From: Epiperipatus broadwayi
Lineage: Eukaryota; Onychophora; Udeonychophora; Euonychophora; Peripatidae
Assembly (NCBI GenBank): GCA_028023455.1
Contig: JAQFVV010006312.1
Location: 2,519,898-2,583,897, forward strand
DNA: 64,000 nt
Direction: 5' to 3'
The notes beneath the pieces are model-generated. The model saw only the letters and a list, made by a program, of their open reading frames with translations, ran no database searches and had not been told where the DNA came from. The position numbers were made by a program, and so were the translations under genes. Positions 12,301 to 24,543 of this stretch are shown in pieces (positions within the stretch are counted from its first letter, which is position 1; each line of letters opens with the position of its first letter).

Positions 12301-14376
12301 TTTACAAATGAGAAAGATGTTGGGATTATCTATACAGTAATGTGCTTAATGTTTTTATTGATGAGTAAAATCCTTGTCGCAATATCTGTCATGATGAAAT
12401 TTTTCACTGCTTCAAGAGTTTACGAACAAACTATGTTGCATTTAAGTATGCTGTTAGCTCATATTCCAAGTACTTTAATGTAAATAAGATGAATCACTTT
12501 TGTTAGTGTTATTTCTTAAATTGTATGCATTAATTTTTAACATTCAGAAATGTTTATTTATCACTTTATCTTAACTCTCAACCAAAATGAATTATTTTTG
12601 ACTCAATCTGTAAATGAAATGAATCACAGATTTTAATTTAGCAATTATATAATAATTTCTCCATTTTGTAATAATGACCTTTTTTTTAATATTTGAATAC
12701 TTTCATTATTCTTTTCATAGTATTTTTATCAAACTCAAACATATTTAAATTTAATGATTAATTTTTCTACTAGTATCACTTATTAGCTTAAACTATTTCT
12801 CAATACAAATATGTATAAGACAATTTAAGGAAGTCCAATATTTTAATTAATATTATATTTTAAACAGTGACAACATAATATTTGCTATAAACTCATAATA
12901 TGGAGATTCACTAATAACATATTTTATCATTAACTTTACATTAATAATATTATTTTGACAGAGTCTATTTTCCTTGGCTTTTTTCTTATAATCACATTCT
13001 TTTGTGTGAAGCTAATATTTATTTTTCACAGAATGTTACAACATTAATTAATACAGACATTGTATCCAGTAATTTACTATTAATTTACACTTATATCAAC
13101 CCACTTATGTTATGCACTTATGATGTAACTTTATTTTATTTTTATATATTTATTCAATGAAGCAGAATTTTTTTTATCAGTACAACATAATTATTTATAA
13201 CATAATAAATAAAATTGTTAGTTTTTATTTCACTTAGTAATAGAATCCTTTTTTTGCAAACATATATATCAAGCTTGACCACCTTGCAATATAACTAAAT
13301 TTTTGTTTTATTCATTCACCAGGTATTATTATTTTTTATATCAGTTATACCTCCAATTCAGTGACATTTTGCCTACATATAAGTAAATATTTTCAATTAA
13401 GATATTGTGTTCGTTTTCTTACCACATCTATATCCATACATGTAATATCTTTCCATTAATAAAAAATCACCTTGTTGTTTTTTAATCTATGTGTTTATTT
13501 CTATTCATTATTTTTTCAAATTTTCCATTTCATTCTATTATAGATTGAAATAGTATTAAACTTTTATTCAGTAATTTGTGTAAACAGTATCTTATTATTA
13601 TATATTAAACAATCATATCAAATGTTATTGCAATCATAAATTCTGAGCTTTGACCTATTTTTTAATTTAATATTTGTAGGGACTTCTACAAGATAAATAA
13701 CTTTTTGGTTTTTGTAATCAGGATACCAAAATTATAATTTTATTATTTGATCATTAAAAAATGAATTACCCTACAAATATAGGTCTTTTGGTGGAATATG
13801 CTAACATTATTTGTATTTTTAAATAAATAATATAATGTATTTTAATACCTATAAATTTAATAATATGATGTATTTTCTAAAAGAAAATAAATATTTTCAA
13901 CTGCTTGAAATAAATTTGAACATAGCAACATTACACCTTTACACACTTAATTTTATAATATATAAAAATAAAAAAAAATTCAATGGAACATCATAGTGAT
14001 TTTATTACTTGACAAAATAACTCTCTTGTTTGAGTTCATAAGGTGCTTGCAATGACAAAGATATGTCATTACCTAGACACTAAACTAGAGTCTGCTATTC
14101 TACTATTGCACCAAACAATGTTGGATTTATACTAAAATTACAATTTAATACTAAATGTAGTGTATTTCTATGTGAATACATTTATATGTTAATATTTGTA
14201 TACTCATATTGACATAATAAACGTCCAAAATAAAGATTAAGCTGATTGTAAGTTATAATACTCAAGTGTTAATTATATTTAGAATTAATAATAAATATAT
14301 AAATATTGAACTTCATTGTCTACTTTGGAACTTATTGAGTGAGTATAGTAATTATAAATCTAAGCTTATAAATATT
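12301..14376. other. AT-rich intergenic DNA
   Basis: No convincing coding or structural RNA signal. The ORF at 12,289-12,483 lies at the edge of the LINE remnant and shows no domain. Mostly A/T homopolymer-rich sequence. Confidence 0.45.
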
Positions 14377-14625
14377 AATCTTCACATGATCACCATTTCT
14401 TATACTAGCACATAATTGTTTATAAAAAGGCAAAAACTCTCCATACAGTAGTGCCATCTTGGGCCAACCAGAGTAATCAGTGGATGCCAAAAGGTTTGTG
14501 CATAAAATCCCTATCTAATTGGATGAGTAGGCATTAAATAGGGATTTTATGCACAAGCCTTCTGGCATACAGTGATTACTCTGGTTGGCACAGGGTGGCA
14601 CTACTGTATGGAGAGTTTTTGCCTT
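14377..14625. mobile_element. HHR-A foldback, ribozyme deleted, near-perfect 13-bp TSD
   Basis: Palindromic copy: outer end CACATGATCACCATTTCT, inner end GGCAAAAACTCTCC, then two inverted arms meeting near CCTATCTAATTGGATGAG. The hammerhead core is missing from the centre, leaving only helix I outer-strand sequence (TTGGATGAG). Flanks GCTTATAAATATT (14,364-14,376) and GCTTATAAACATT (14,626-14,638) are a 13-bp target-site duplication with one mismatch. The short ORF at the right end is not a gene. Confidence 0.8.
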
Positions 14626-14639
14626 GCTTATAAACATTG

Positions 14640-16185
14640 TGATTGTATGTGTATTTAGGCATTCATTCTTTTTACATAGTAAACAAAAACATTTTATTTT
14701 TTATTATATGAATAATAATTTTGTATTAAATATTTTTATTGTAAGTATTTACTATATAATAATGCAAACAAGGGGGTTAAACTTCCTGATATAACTTTTT
14801 GTTCTCTCAATAAAATTCAAAATTAATTTATTATATTTTAAATTTCTATATTTGAATTTTTTTCTTGTTGTTGCAAAGTTCGGGTTTGGATGAAAGTTAG
14901 TTATCTATACATATTAACAAGTAATATATTCAGATAAGTATTTTTTTATACTGTAACTAATTTTCACCACATATATAATGTTTTTTGTAATGTAACGGTT
15001 CTGCATTACAGTGCAAGAGTTCGAATTCAGGTTGAGTAAAAAATATAAATTTTGAAACGATTACAAACATATTTAAAACTTTTTTATTCAAACAGCTAGC
15101 CCATTCAGAATAAAAAACATGTAAATATTGTAATTCCTTTTCTTTTACTGTATTTCTATAGGGTCTGTTGAAAAGGGCTACTGAAAATTTTATACATATA
15201 TAAATTTGATTAATACTGAATTATTAATAAATATTGAGATTTTGATCTGACACAGGCGTAAAGGAGGTGAGGGTTTTCGGAATCATGTCATTATGTTCGT
15301 GAGTCTAATTTTAACTTTTAAATTGTTACTGAGGTTAAGAGCTTGTTAAATGCAATTTGATATATCTATTTATATAAGTGCACTTATTTGTAAATGTTAA
15401 AAATACATATAAAAAATAAAGTTATCAATTTATATTAATTCATATTATTCAGGATAATTTAATAAATCACATTAATTGCTCCAATACATTTAAAGACTTA
15501 ATAAAAAACATAAGTTAAAGAAAATAAAATATAAGATGATTTTTTTTTTTTTTAGAAATTATTGCTTTTTTAATGGATGTAAATATTCAGGTCACTTATT
15601 TTTAAGAAAGATTTACTAAGGATATATGTTTCTCTTTAATCAATATAGTGATATTGAAGAGAGCACAAAAACAAAAAAAAAAGAATTAATATATATGCAT
15701 ATTTATATATAACAAAATAAATAAATTTCTAAACATTAGCATAGTACAATTATTTCTAATTTGTAAATATTTGAAAGTTTGCGATCATCAGCATCAATTC
15801 CAAAAATTATTGATCTGTTCTATGTTAAAGGTATTTCTGGTTACATTCTAGTATGTTTTATTAGATTTTTTTTTCACACCGTTCCAAAACATTCTTAATA
15901 ATCTTATCTCACTTATGATTTGTTTTATCTATGTATCTTATTAAATATTGAAATCCAATATAAATTCTAGATTATCATTTCTTTTAATAAGATCAGCCCA
16001 CTTTTATTTTACCAATGATCTGAAATTAAAACACACTCTTAAGTTTCAAGCATTTGTAAATATTGAAAAAATATAATAAAATATAATAAAGGTTTTTAAG
16101 ATGCATTTTGATCTAACATTTTTCTTATGGTAAGCAAAACAATTCATGGCTTTCCATATTACCGATATGCTATTGTTTTTTTTTC
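14640..16185. other. AT-rich intergenic DNA
   Basis: A B-box-like GTTCGAATTCAGG near 15,020 hints at an old tRNA-derived scrap, but no A box or tail is clear. Otherwise only AT-rich sequence and homopolymers such as the T run near 15,540. Confidence 0.4.
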
Positions 16186-16277
16186 CTCCATATGTCAAAC
16201 GCGTTGACCAGGAGGCGAACCCAGGCCAGCTGCTTGGAAGGCAGCTAAGCTAACTGCTAGGCCATCAATGCTTGACT
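16185..16277 (-). mobile_element. tRNA-Glu-derived SINE, short (about 90 bp)
   Basis: On the minus strand: a tRNA-like head with D-arm GGCCTAGCAGTTAG, an anticodon arm with GCTGC-type stem, and a T-arm of type CCTGGGTTCGC, then a short tail (TTTGACATATG) and an A-rich run. The D-arm and T-arm resemble tRNA-Glu. There is no proper acceptor pairing, so it is a retroposed SINE, not a tRNA gene. The same family occurs at 39.3 and 54.4 kb, and a relative at 52.6 kb. Confidence 0.75.
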
Positions 16278-16757
16278 ATTACTTTATATTTATTTGTGTA
16301 CATTAAACAGATTTATTTTTAAGAGTTGAGTATTTTGGCACTATCCCTTCACAACTTTCAAAAATACATGCGTATTAATTATTTATTATTACTTATTTAT
16401 TACTATAACTTTTTAATTATAGTTATAGACTTTATATTTATTAAAGTTCAAACATAACTATATTATTCTTTAATGAAGAGTTAACTGTTTACACTTTTCG
16501 CATATTAAATGTAACAGATGTAGTATTATGCCTATACCATTAATAGTCAAGTTTATTAGTTCTATAATGCATATACGAGCACATATTGCATCTGTTATAT
16601 TACTCTTTGTATAGTTATATGAAAAATTTCAATTTTTTATTCATTCTCATTTTTCTGTTTATGAATATCTAATCTTGTATATCTAGAATGTATAAATGAT
16701 GCACAAATTTATATATTAAGCATGCTGTTGTAGATATTAAAAATAATATGCCACTAC

Positions 16758-16940
16758 TTTCTAACATGCATTTTGATCTGATCAGATCACTATAGTTAAG
16801 TCAAACTATACATGACTACTTAAATGCCACACACATTTTTTTTTTGTATTTCTAACATGCATTTTGATCTGATCAGATCACTATAGTTAAGTCAAATTAT
16901 ACATGACTACTTAAATGCCACACACATTTTTTTTTGTATT
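16758..16940. repeat. Tandem duplication, 91-bp period, two copies
   Basis: Two nearly identical 91-bp units beginning TTTCTAACATGCATTTTGAT. Each contains the palindrome TGATCTGATCAGATCA and ends in a T run plus GTAT. Only one or two base differences are visible, so the duplication is recent. No coding content. Confidence 0.9.
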
Positions 16941-17934
16941 TAGTGATTTTAATGATATTGTGGATAATTTATCTTTTTCACATGTGTGTGGTAATGTGTA
17001 TTGGTTGTTTAAGATAGACTGGTTGATAGATATAGACTAAAAATCCTAAGTTTAAATCTCTTTATTTAATATATCTATCTATATATCTATTGTAAGTACT
17101 CAGATTAACTGTAAATCAAATTATTGAAAAAAAATAAAGAAGTTTCATGATGTTGTTTATTTTTCTTTTCACTTGATCCATGGATAATGGAGTTATTGAA
17201 ATACAAAGTTAACTTGATAACCATAGTAACCTAATGCTTCAAAATAATATTGTTTACTGCTAATTCTAGCTTCAATATCCTAAATCTGTTGTGATCAGTC
17301 TCAGAAAAAAATATAAACAAGTAAATAAATAAATAGATTTTGGAAATAGTTAAGTGTTTCATAAAAGATTACTTGAATAAAATCAACATTATTATTAAGT
17401 ATTACACATTTCAATTTCTGTTATTACAATCATCATAGCAACATCTATTACACAAACAATTAAATGATTTATTTTTTACATATATTTGTTTGTAAATTAA
17501 TTTGGCAGCAAATTATTTTTAAAAAACATATGTAAAAATATTTATATCCATCAAAATGTATTAGAATTATAATATAAATTCTTTATTTTGGTTTAAAAAT
17601 GAAAAATCATATTGAACTTGGATTTCATTTTCACTGTATTCAATTGTTTTAAAATCTTCATTTCACTTACTTTGGAGGCAAAATTTTCTTGAACAAACTG
17701 TTCATCATCGAGTTAAATTCAAGGGATTTTCAACAGTTGTTATGACAGCAATAACGTCATCAAGAATATCTTATAAATAGAATGGAGAGGCTGTAATTTG
17801 AATTCTTATCATTTTGTCATTGCATAGATCAGATACATTTTTCTCTGTCTTTAAAAATTTAATAAATTTTCTTGTTTAAGTGGTTAATTGATAAAACGAT
17901 GAAAGAATAAAATTTTTAACTATCTGCCTGTTCA

Positions 17935-18051
17935 ATGGAAAAGTTAGCTGATGAAATTCCAGGTGAAGTGACAAAAATGTGGAAGAAAGACCCATCAAGA
18001 TGCATTGTATTTGTAATGCAGGTCAGATATATAAATATATTTCATGATTAA
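17935..18051 (+). CDS. Short exon-like ORF, unknown product
   Basis: Reads from ATG through 38 codons, with an amino-acid mix unlike the I/N/K/F-rich background (starts MEKLADEIPGEV, then MWKKDPSRC). A possible splice donor, CAG/GTCAGA, lies at 18,021/18,022, after which the frame becomes low complexity and stops at TAA. An in-frame stop lies 15 bp upstream of the ATG. It could be a coding exon of a host gene or a scrap of a decayed transposon protein. I do not recognise the family and the donor is weak. Confidence 0.3.
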   Translation: MEKLADEIPGEVTKMWKKDPSRCIVFVMQVRYINIFHD

Positions 18052-18054
18052 AAA

Positions 18055-19440
18055 AATCCAGAATTGCATTCATTTATTTGTGGTGGATGTAAACTCCATT
18101 ATGTTTTTATTGATATTGTATTTCAAATCAAGGAATTCTACAGGATCAATTAACTCAATTTATGTGTGATAATAAGTGATTTAAACTTCACTTTCATAAG
18201 TTGAAAAAATGGGGGGGGGGGAGCTAGTATTGATTCTTCACTTGATTAAAACAGGATTGTGTCATTAAAGGAATTCTCTTTGCACAATATTGTCAGTGAA
18301 AAAAAATTAAAGCCAGTGATGTGTAATTTTGCATCTGTTGTTTTTGAAAACTGGATATTTATGAACTTGAAAGAAAACATTAAAAATTAAATGTGAAAGG
18401 AATTGAATTCGAATCTACATTGGTTACCACACATGCTTATCTTCTCTACTCAAATAAAAATCATCTCTACACCTTAGGATTGGAAATAAAGAACCAGAAG
18501 CTATGTTTGATCAGCAGATAGTGAGTGAAAATGAATAGACTTTCACTTATATGGTATGGTTTCTATGCATATATGTATATATTTTTTTGTTAAAGGAAAG
18601 GGAGTATTTATATTTTACTGTAAAAAGCATAGGTAAATTTCATAAAATTCACATTATGAAAGGATCAGAGAGATTCATTTAGTTCTTATTATTTAGGATC
18701 TTATCTGATGATATTAACTATATATGACCTGATGTTTTCAAATATTTTAATTTTTTGTATGTTCAAAATTTAACTTGAGAATATTGTACCAGTCGAAAAA
18801 ACGTTCACCACCCAAACTGCAAGTTGGATCCAAATTCAGCTGAACCAAACTGAATTCAAACCCCAACTCATCAGCTCAGATCAATGGATGATCTAAATCG
18901 ACAGCACAGTGCTATGCACCAAGAAACTAGCTCAACAGTTGGTGAGGATTAGAAACCCCTGAACTGACATTAATATTGGATAATAAACTGACTAAAGATA
19001 ATTTTAAATCGAATCATATGTATATGTTTGGGTTGCCAACATAGACAGCAAGCATTAACATTAAAATAATCATGAATAAAAGACTTAAGAAACCAAGTGT
19101 GTTAATAAAATATTTTAATAATAATAGTAATGGTTTTGATCAATTTAAAATAATGATTATATTGATTACCTCTAGCCTTAGACAGAGTTTATAATTATAT
19201 GCCAACAAGTATTACGCAATATTTGAAAGTCTATATGTCTATGCCCCCAACAAGAAAATAAGGCAGATAAAGGTATTCAGTTGTAAAAGAAATTATGATT
19301 CTAATTTTATCATGAAAGAATGTGAGATTTATATTCACATTCGCAATTCCATTCATGAAGAGCAAGATACGTATTTAGGGCATAACTTTAACCTTTATTA
19401 GAAAACCTATTTAATTTGAGATAACTGAGAATTTGTTTGA
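18055..19440. other. Mostly unannotated; GC-richer patch at 18.79-18.97 kb
   Basis: Contains a G10 run at 18,212-18,221. A patch at 18,790-18,970 (for example CACCACCCAAACTGCAAG, CAACAGTTGGTGAGGATTAG) has higher GC than its neighbours. It might be an old repeat or SINE, but no A/B boxes or reading frame can be supported. Confidence 0.4.
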
Positions 19441-20760
19441 CTTTAATTGAAATCACTTCATCACGAATTATGAGCATAAGAGCAGGCTTTACTGGGCTTT
19501 ACTGGAACAGAGAGGTAATGGTGCTGACGAATTATGAGCTATAAATGAAAAGGAAAATAATCGCTGGTCGGTGGTTTAAGTAGTATGGCGGCTTGTGTAA
19601 CACAAGTCTTACTGCCCTTTAAGTAGACGGGGAACATAACATGGGGAAAGCCAGGCCGAGTTATAACTACGAACCTTTGGTGTTCCAAATATAACATGAG
19701 TGGGGGAGGAAGTGCTTTCTTCCTCTATAATTAAAACAACAGTAATATTACCACCGACAAGCCTATGGAGTGAAAAGATTACCCTACATCAGCAACATTC
19801 AAAGATGATGACTTGATAGTCACCGTTTGAATAATAAAACCCAATTTATTATAGAATGTTCTACGTGATGACTTGATCAAATTAATTAAAGTCAAATGAG
19901 CTTTTAATGAAAACTATTTTAAAGCATTTATAAATTATATTAATTATGCTCCAAACATTGTGCCCTTCCTGATCTTAACAGAAATTGAATTAGAATATAT
20001 TTATTTGATTCCTTTATCGGCCCTTTTGCAAAAAAAAAAAAACATGTTAACATTATATATGAATAAATACGCATTGGTGAATATGAGAAAATAGCTGGGG
20101 CATAGATTAGCAATGGAGCTAATAATTTATTATTAGCCAATTATAAAAATAGTATTTAATAATTTCTTTCGACTTGATGATTAATAGAACATATAAATTT
20201 AGTCCTAATTGGTGAGAATTACTATTAGACTTAATATTATATTATTTGCATAAAGCAAATGGAACAAAGGAGCTCATCGAGTCGAAGGATTATTGGCATA
20301 TAATTAAAAATAAACAACATTAATAAATCACACAATAAATATATATAACATAGTAAATGAACCGCCATCGTAAGAAAAGAAAATTAAATCTAAGGACTAG
20401 AGATTGAGAGAATTACTATATGATTTACAATAGCATAAATAAAAAGAATGTTTTATATATAAAGATTATTACATTAAAGAATGAAAAGAGCTCTTAAAGG
20501 GAGTGTATAGTTCGAAACTGGCCAGAAAGTTACGGTTCATTATGGAAATATATTACCATTTCTTCTGGGGCTGGTTTCTTAGTTTACACATCCGGGTTGG
20601 TAAAACATAGGCACGCATTTGGTCGATTACTTGAACAGCATTTTATTGATTTTTCATGTTTTTTGCAGCATGATTGGTACGGAAAAGATTTAGCAGCTTC
20701 ATTGAAGATTTTCAGGGGACTTCAGGAACCGTAGCCAGATTCCTGATGTTTTAGCCACTC
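19440..20760. other. GC-richer island of unknown origin
   Basis: Blocks at 19,480-19,760 and 20,500-20,740 are richer in G and C and less homopolymeric than any neighbour outside the HHR elements. Features: direct repeat GACGAATTATGAGC/CACGAATTATGAGC bracketing 19,456-19,540, GGCTTTACT repeated in tandem, GATGACTTGAT repeated at about 19,807 and 19,866, and a polypyrimidine-AG site (TTTTTTGCAG) near 20,668. I could not fit it to a tRNA, snRNA, mitochondrial gene or protein. It might be an organellar insertion, an old transposon or non-coding exons. Confidence 0.35.
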
Positions 20761-20982
20761 ACCATGCTAGAAATACTATTTGAATTCATGATTTTAAGAT
20801 GCACAGAATTTACTGGCACTTCTCTACAACAAAGATGGCTTCTTCCTTCTTTAAACTTTTCAGAGCTATTTATACTGTATCTGATGCCTTTGGGCTAGTG
20901 CTTCATTCATTATCAATGTCACAAAATCTACTAGTTGTATTTAGATACATTCATTCGATAAGGCTTTCAAACTCATTAACTT

Positions 20983-21012
20983 GAATTCATTTTCTAATTA
21001 GAAAATGAATTC
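20983..21012. repeat. Perfect 30-bp palindrome
   Basis: The 15-bp half GAATTCATTTTCTAA is followed immediately by its exact reverse complement, with no spacer. It can form a perfect cruciform or hairpin. No flanking element recognised. Confidence 0.9.
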
Positions 21013-21429
21013 TTAAAATCAGAAAAATGATTTTAATTAGGAAATCCTTACATTTTAAATACTTATCTTTTTTCGAATTAATAAAACTTTACCCATTGTT
21101 TTGGAAAGGAAAAATCTGAAAGCTTATTGAAAGAATGTAGCTTTTAATCACTAAAATTTTAACAAATTATTTAAACTAAAATCAAACATTCCCGACACAA
21201 TGAAACTTTTGAACAATTATATATATTTAAATATTTATAAATATATATGCACAATCCATGCAGGTATAATATATATAAATTCATGAATAATTCTATCATG
21301 AATTTATTAATAGAATCGATTAATTTAAACCTTAAACCAATTCATTTTAATACACATTTATAAAATAGTTTGTCTTTAAGAAAACTAGCATGGATTGATC
21401 ATATAAAGCCCCATTGCATCGGAAATTTA

Positions 21430-22003
21430 AGGTTAGTACTAGGGTTTGAAGTGGGCTTATGGCTAGATGTCATGAAGCTAGGATCAAACTCAGATCTGAC
21501 TGCTTCAATATCTGATAGAAAAGGGTTTAAATATAACATTGTTTAAATGTTTGTTTAATTATTTAGGGATTGTAATAATGAATAAATAGAAATCAATTTT
21601 TATTTCATCACATTTTTTTTCATTATCTATCATATTTAAAATCTCAGGAAAATATTAAAAATCTTTCCTTCCATTTTTATAGATTGTATTATTATCTTAA
21701 AGCATGTTTTTTTAGTTCTACACACATAGATTTTATTTTTATTGATTTGAGTTTATTGCCAAAGATCGATTGATGTTCTATTATATTTTATTATTACCGT
21801 TATAAATTTTTATTATAAACCAAAATCTGACAAATCTGTTTAATTATTTCTTTTGAATGGACAAGATAATTTTGGTAATTGAAGTTTAATCCAAGATCAA
21901 ATCCATTTCGATAAGTGAAATAGAATCAGATATATTGAAGCAGTCGATGTCTAATCATCATTGAGCTTCATGCTTCACCATCTATACTAACCTCCTGTGG
22001 AGT
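21430..22003. repeat. Diverged inverted repeat
   Basis: Left arm about 21,430-21,525 and right arm about 21,922-22,003 share, in inverted orientation, blocks such as CATGAAGCT, GACTGCTTCAATAT and GGTTAGTA. The arms are diverged and indel-containing, so this is an old foldback. The spacer is AT-rich without coding potential. Confidence 0.5.
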
Positions 22004-22119
22004 CCGCAATTCAGACCTCACCATAAATATATGCTATTCACCCACACACTGTATACATAATGATTAAAGAAATTAGTAAAATTAATTATATTTAGTAAGT
22101 GAAACAGTAGTTTGTGTGA

Positions 22120-22122
<3 letters not shown>

Positions 22123-22180
<58 letters not shown>
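22123..22180. repeat. (AT)n microsatellite
   Basis: Uninterrupted AT dinucleotide run of about 58 bp. Confidence 0.95.
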
Positions 22181-22183
<3 letters not shown>

Positions 22184-22554
22184 TGAAGCAATAATTTTAT
22201 TAATATTTATTGCTGAAAGTTAAACATTTCTTTATATAATTATCATTCTTTTTATATATGTGTATTTTAATTAAAGTGTTGGAATGTAACAACAAAGAAA
22301 AATGGGGAAGGTTGAAATACTGAAATAATCTTTATCTAGATTTAGACTGTTGTCATTAATTAAAATTATAAATCTTAATTAAAATCACAAGCAATTGTTT
22401 TGTTAGTTGTTTTCAAATCTTTAAAAATATATCAAATGGTGTTTCGAGCCTTATCTGTTTTAAAAATATTTTGCTAATTAAATGTTTTTTTTTATTTAAT
22501 CAAGAGATTACAGAGATAGCTGTGGGCAACTAAAATTGCATTCTTTGAGGGATT

Positions 22555-22985
22555 AAAATGTGTATAAAAAGGTCCATAGAACAAAAGAAGTCACTTTTTA
22601 GTCAGTTGAGTTTAGTTACTTTTCAGTGGAGTTAGTTTAATTACTTTTTTTCAGATAGTTACGTTTCAAAGTGTTTCCAGACCTTAAAATTTTAAAAAGC
22701 CAACAGAAGTTCGGTTCTATGAACTGTGAGTAGAAAAGAAGCACTTTTCTCTTCTTCTCTCAGAGAACTGTTTGCCTGCAACTGCCATGTTCCATCCGAC
22801 CAGCTGTACAAGATGATCGCTGTTCCAACTGCTGACTGCTAATAATTCCACTATGCTGCTATCTTTAGGTAACCTTTAATGTAGAGCTGCCTTAATATGT
22901 AAATTCTTTTGTAATTTTCAATAAGATGTAGTTAAATCTTTTGTATTTTAATTCAAGTATTAATTTACAACCTCTGGCTAATTTT
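22555..22985 (+). promoter_or_regulatory. LTR-like or Pol II promoter-like segment
   Basis: TATA box GTATAAAAAGG at 22,561-22,571. About 30 bp downstream is a GT/AGT-rich region (GTCAGTTGAGTTTAGTTACT), then GC-richer leader-like sequence and a late AATAAGA poly(A)-like signal near 22,920. This order of TATA, start region and poly(A) signal within about 400 bp resembles a solo LTR, but I found no paired LTR or clear TG...CA ends. Inside it, GTGAGT at about 22,725 and TCTTCTTCTCTCAG ending near 22,762 look like splice donor and acceptor only 38 nt apart. It could instead be the promoter of a host transcript. Confidence 0.35.
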
Positions 22986-22989
22986 GCTT

Positions 22990-24465
22990 TTAAACTCTCT
23001 CTCTCTCTAATCCCTTACTAATATAATGTATTTTAACTTACCTTTCACATTTATGTTATATAGCTTTGTGTGGCTCAATTAAATATTTAACTTATTTTGT
23101 TTAATATAGATATATAATTTATTTTCTTTAATATGCCGATGTCCATCAACCTCACAAGTTTAATAAGGGTTTATTTTCTTTGGTTAATGAAGAAAGAAGC
23201 AGGGGCTTCAATTAAATTTATTAGTAAAGTTGTATTCATTTGTAACAGAAATTGCTCACTAGATTGGTGTCATATTTAAATCTGTTATTCACTTTTTTTT
23301 TATCTAAAATATTTTATTGTGGATGCATATTTTACTTTATTATTTGAATTTGTCTTTAAATTTTTATTTTAAAAGATCGTGAACCATAATATAATTATTT
23401 CATCTTTTCTTGTTGTTGCGTGAAGGGCTAATTCTATCAGTTAATATGTATATGGGAATCAAAATTAAATATAAAATTTTGTTAGTTTAATGTCTTAGTT
23501 AAAGAGTTATTTTCTAGTATAATTTTCAGAATGATTCTTTATTCAAATATATCATTGTGCAAGAGTCAAACCATTTACAGGCTTCAGAATATAGTATATT
23601 AAGTTTATTGTACATGTATAACACTGCTGGCATATCTTTCCTTTCTCTTATGGTACCTCTACATATATTTCCTTTATTGCTTTGTCATTGGGGATGTCAG
23701 AAGCCTGAAGCTCCCTCCTACTTTTCAAAATTGTTCATAATCAGGGACACTACTCCCTGTGGAATGCGAAGTTTATAGGGTTTTGATTGTGCTGTGGGCC
23801 TTCAAACCAAACCTCTCCATTGATACTGTATCATTGAAATGGTGGATGTATCACCCTTTATTCATCCTCAAGACTTCAAAGTACCATAAGATCCATATTT
23901 CTCTTATGTCATGCTAGCATTGTTATTGTTTTAGTTAATGGATTTATGCCTATTTGACCTTTCGTTAGGTGTTGGAAATAATGACTCATTCATAAAATAT
24001 GCTAACATGCTAATTAGTTAGTATGTTGATTTTAAGTCTGCTTTCTTTAAAAATATTTATCGATTCCCATAGATATAAATCAATTTATATTAATGATTGT
24101 ATCATGTATTCTTGTAAATGTAGCATATTGTTTGTTTCTTATGTATATTTTCCAAAGACGTCTTTTCCAAACAATGCCAATAAAAGTACATATAAGGTTT
24201 TCATAAGATAGATAAATGATTAAAATTGTATATTTTCCCTGTTTATCAAATAAATCATTTACTACTAAACCTATGATGGTCTTTTATATTTATCTTAGGC
24301 ATCCACAATGTTCTGTTAGTAAAATGTTACTAAATTGCATATTAACTCTGCACAAGTACTCCATAAAACTATATTCGTTAAATAATTAATGTAAAGAGGA
24401 TTTTATAAAAACAAATCCCAAGTTTTGCAAATGTATAATAGCTCTCCAAGCATGAAACAATTATG

Positions 24466-24501
<36 letters not shown>

Positions 24502-24502
24502 G

Positions 24503-24543
<41 letters not shown>

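Noticed and set aside
16750-16940. CRISPR-like array
   Set aside because: Only two adjacent copies, no spacers, and the genome is eukaryotic.
19940-20140. Mitochondrial membrane-protein fragment in the minus ORF
   Set aside because: Hydrophobic translation (LLAPLLIYAPAIFSY) looked suggestive, but I could not align it to any mitochondrial protein motif.
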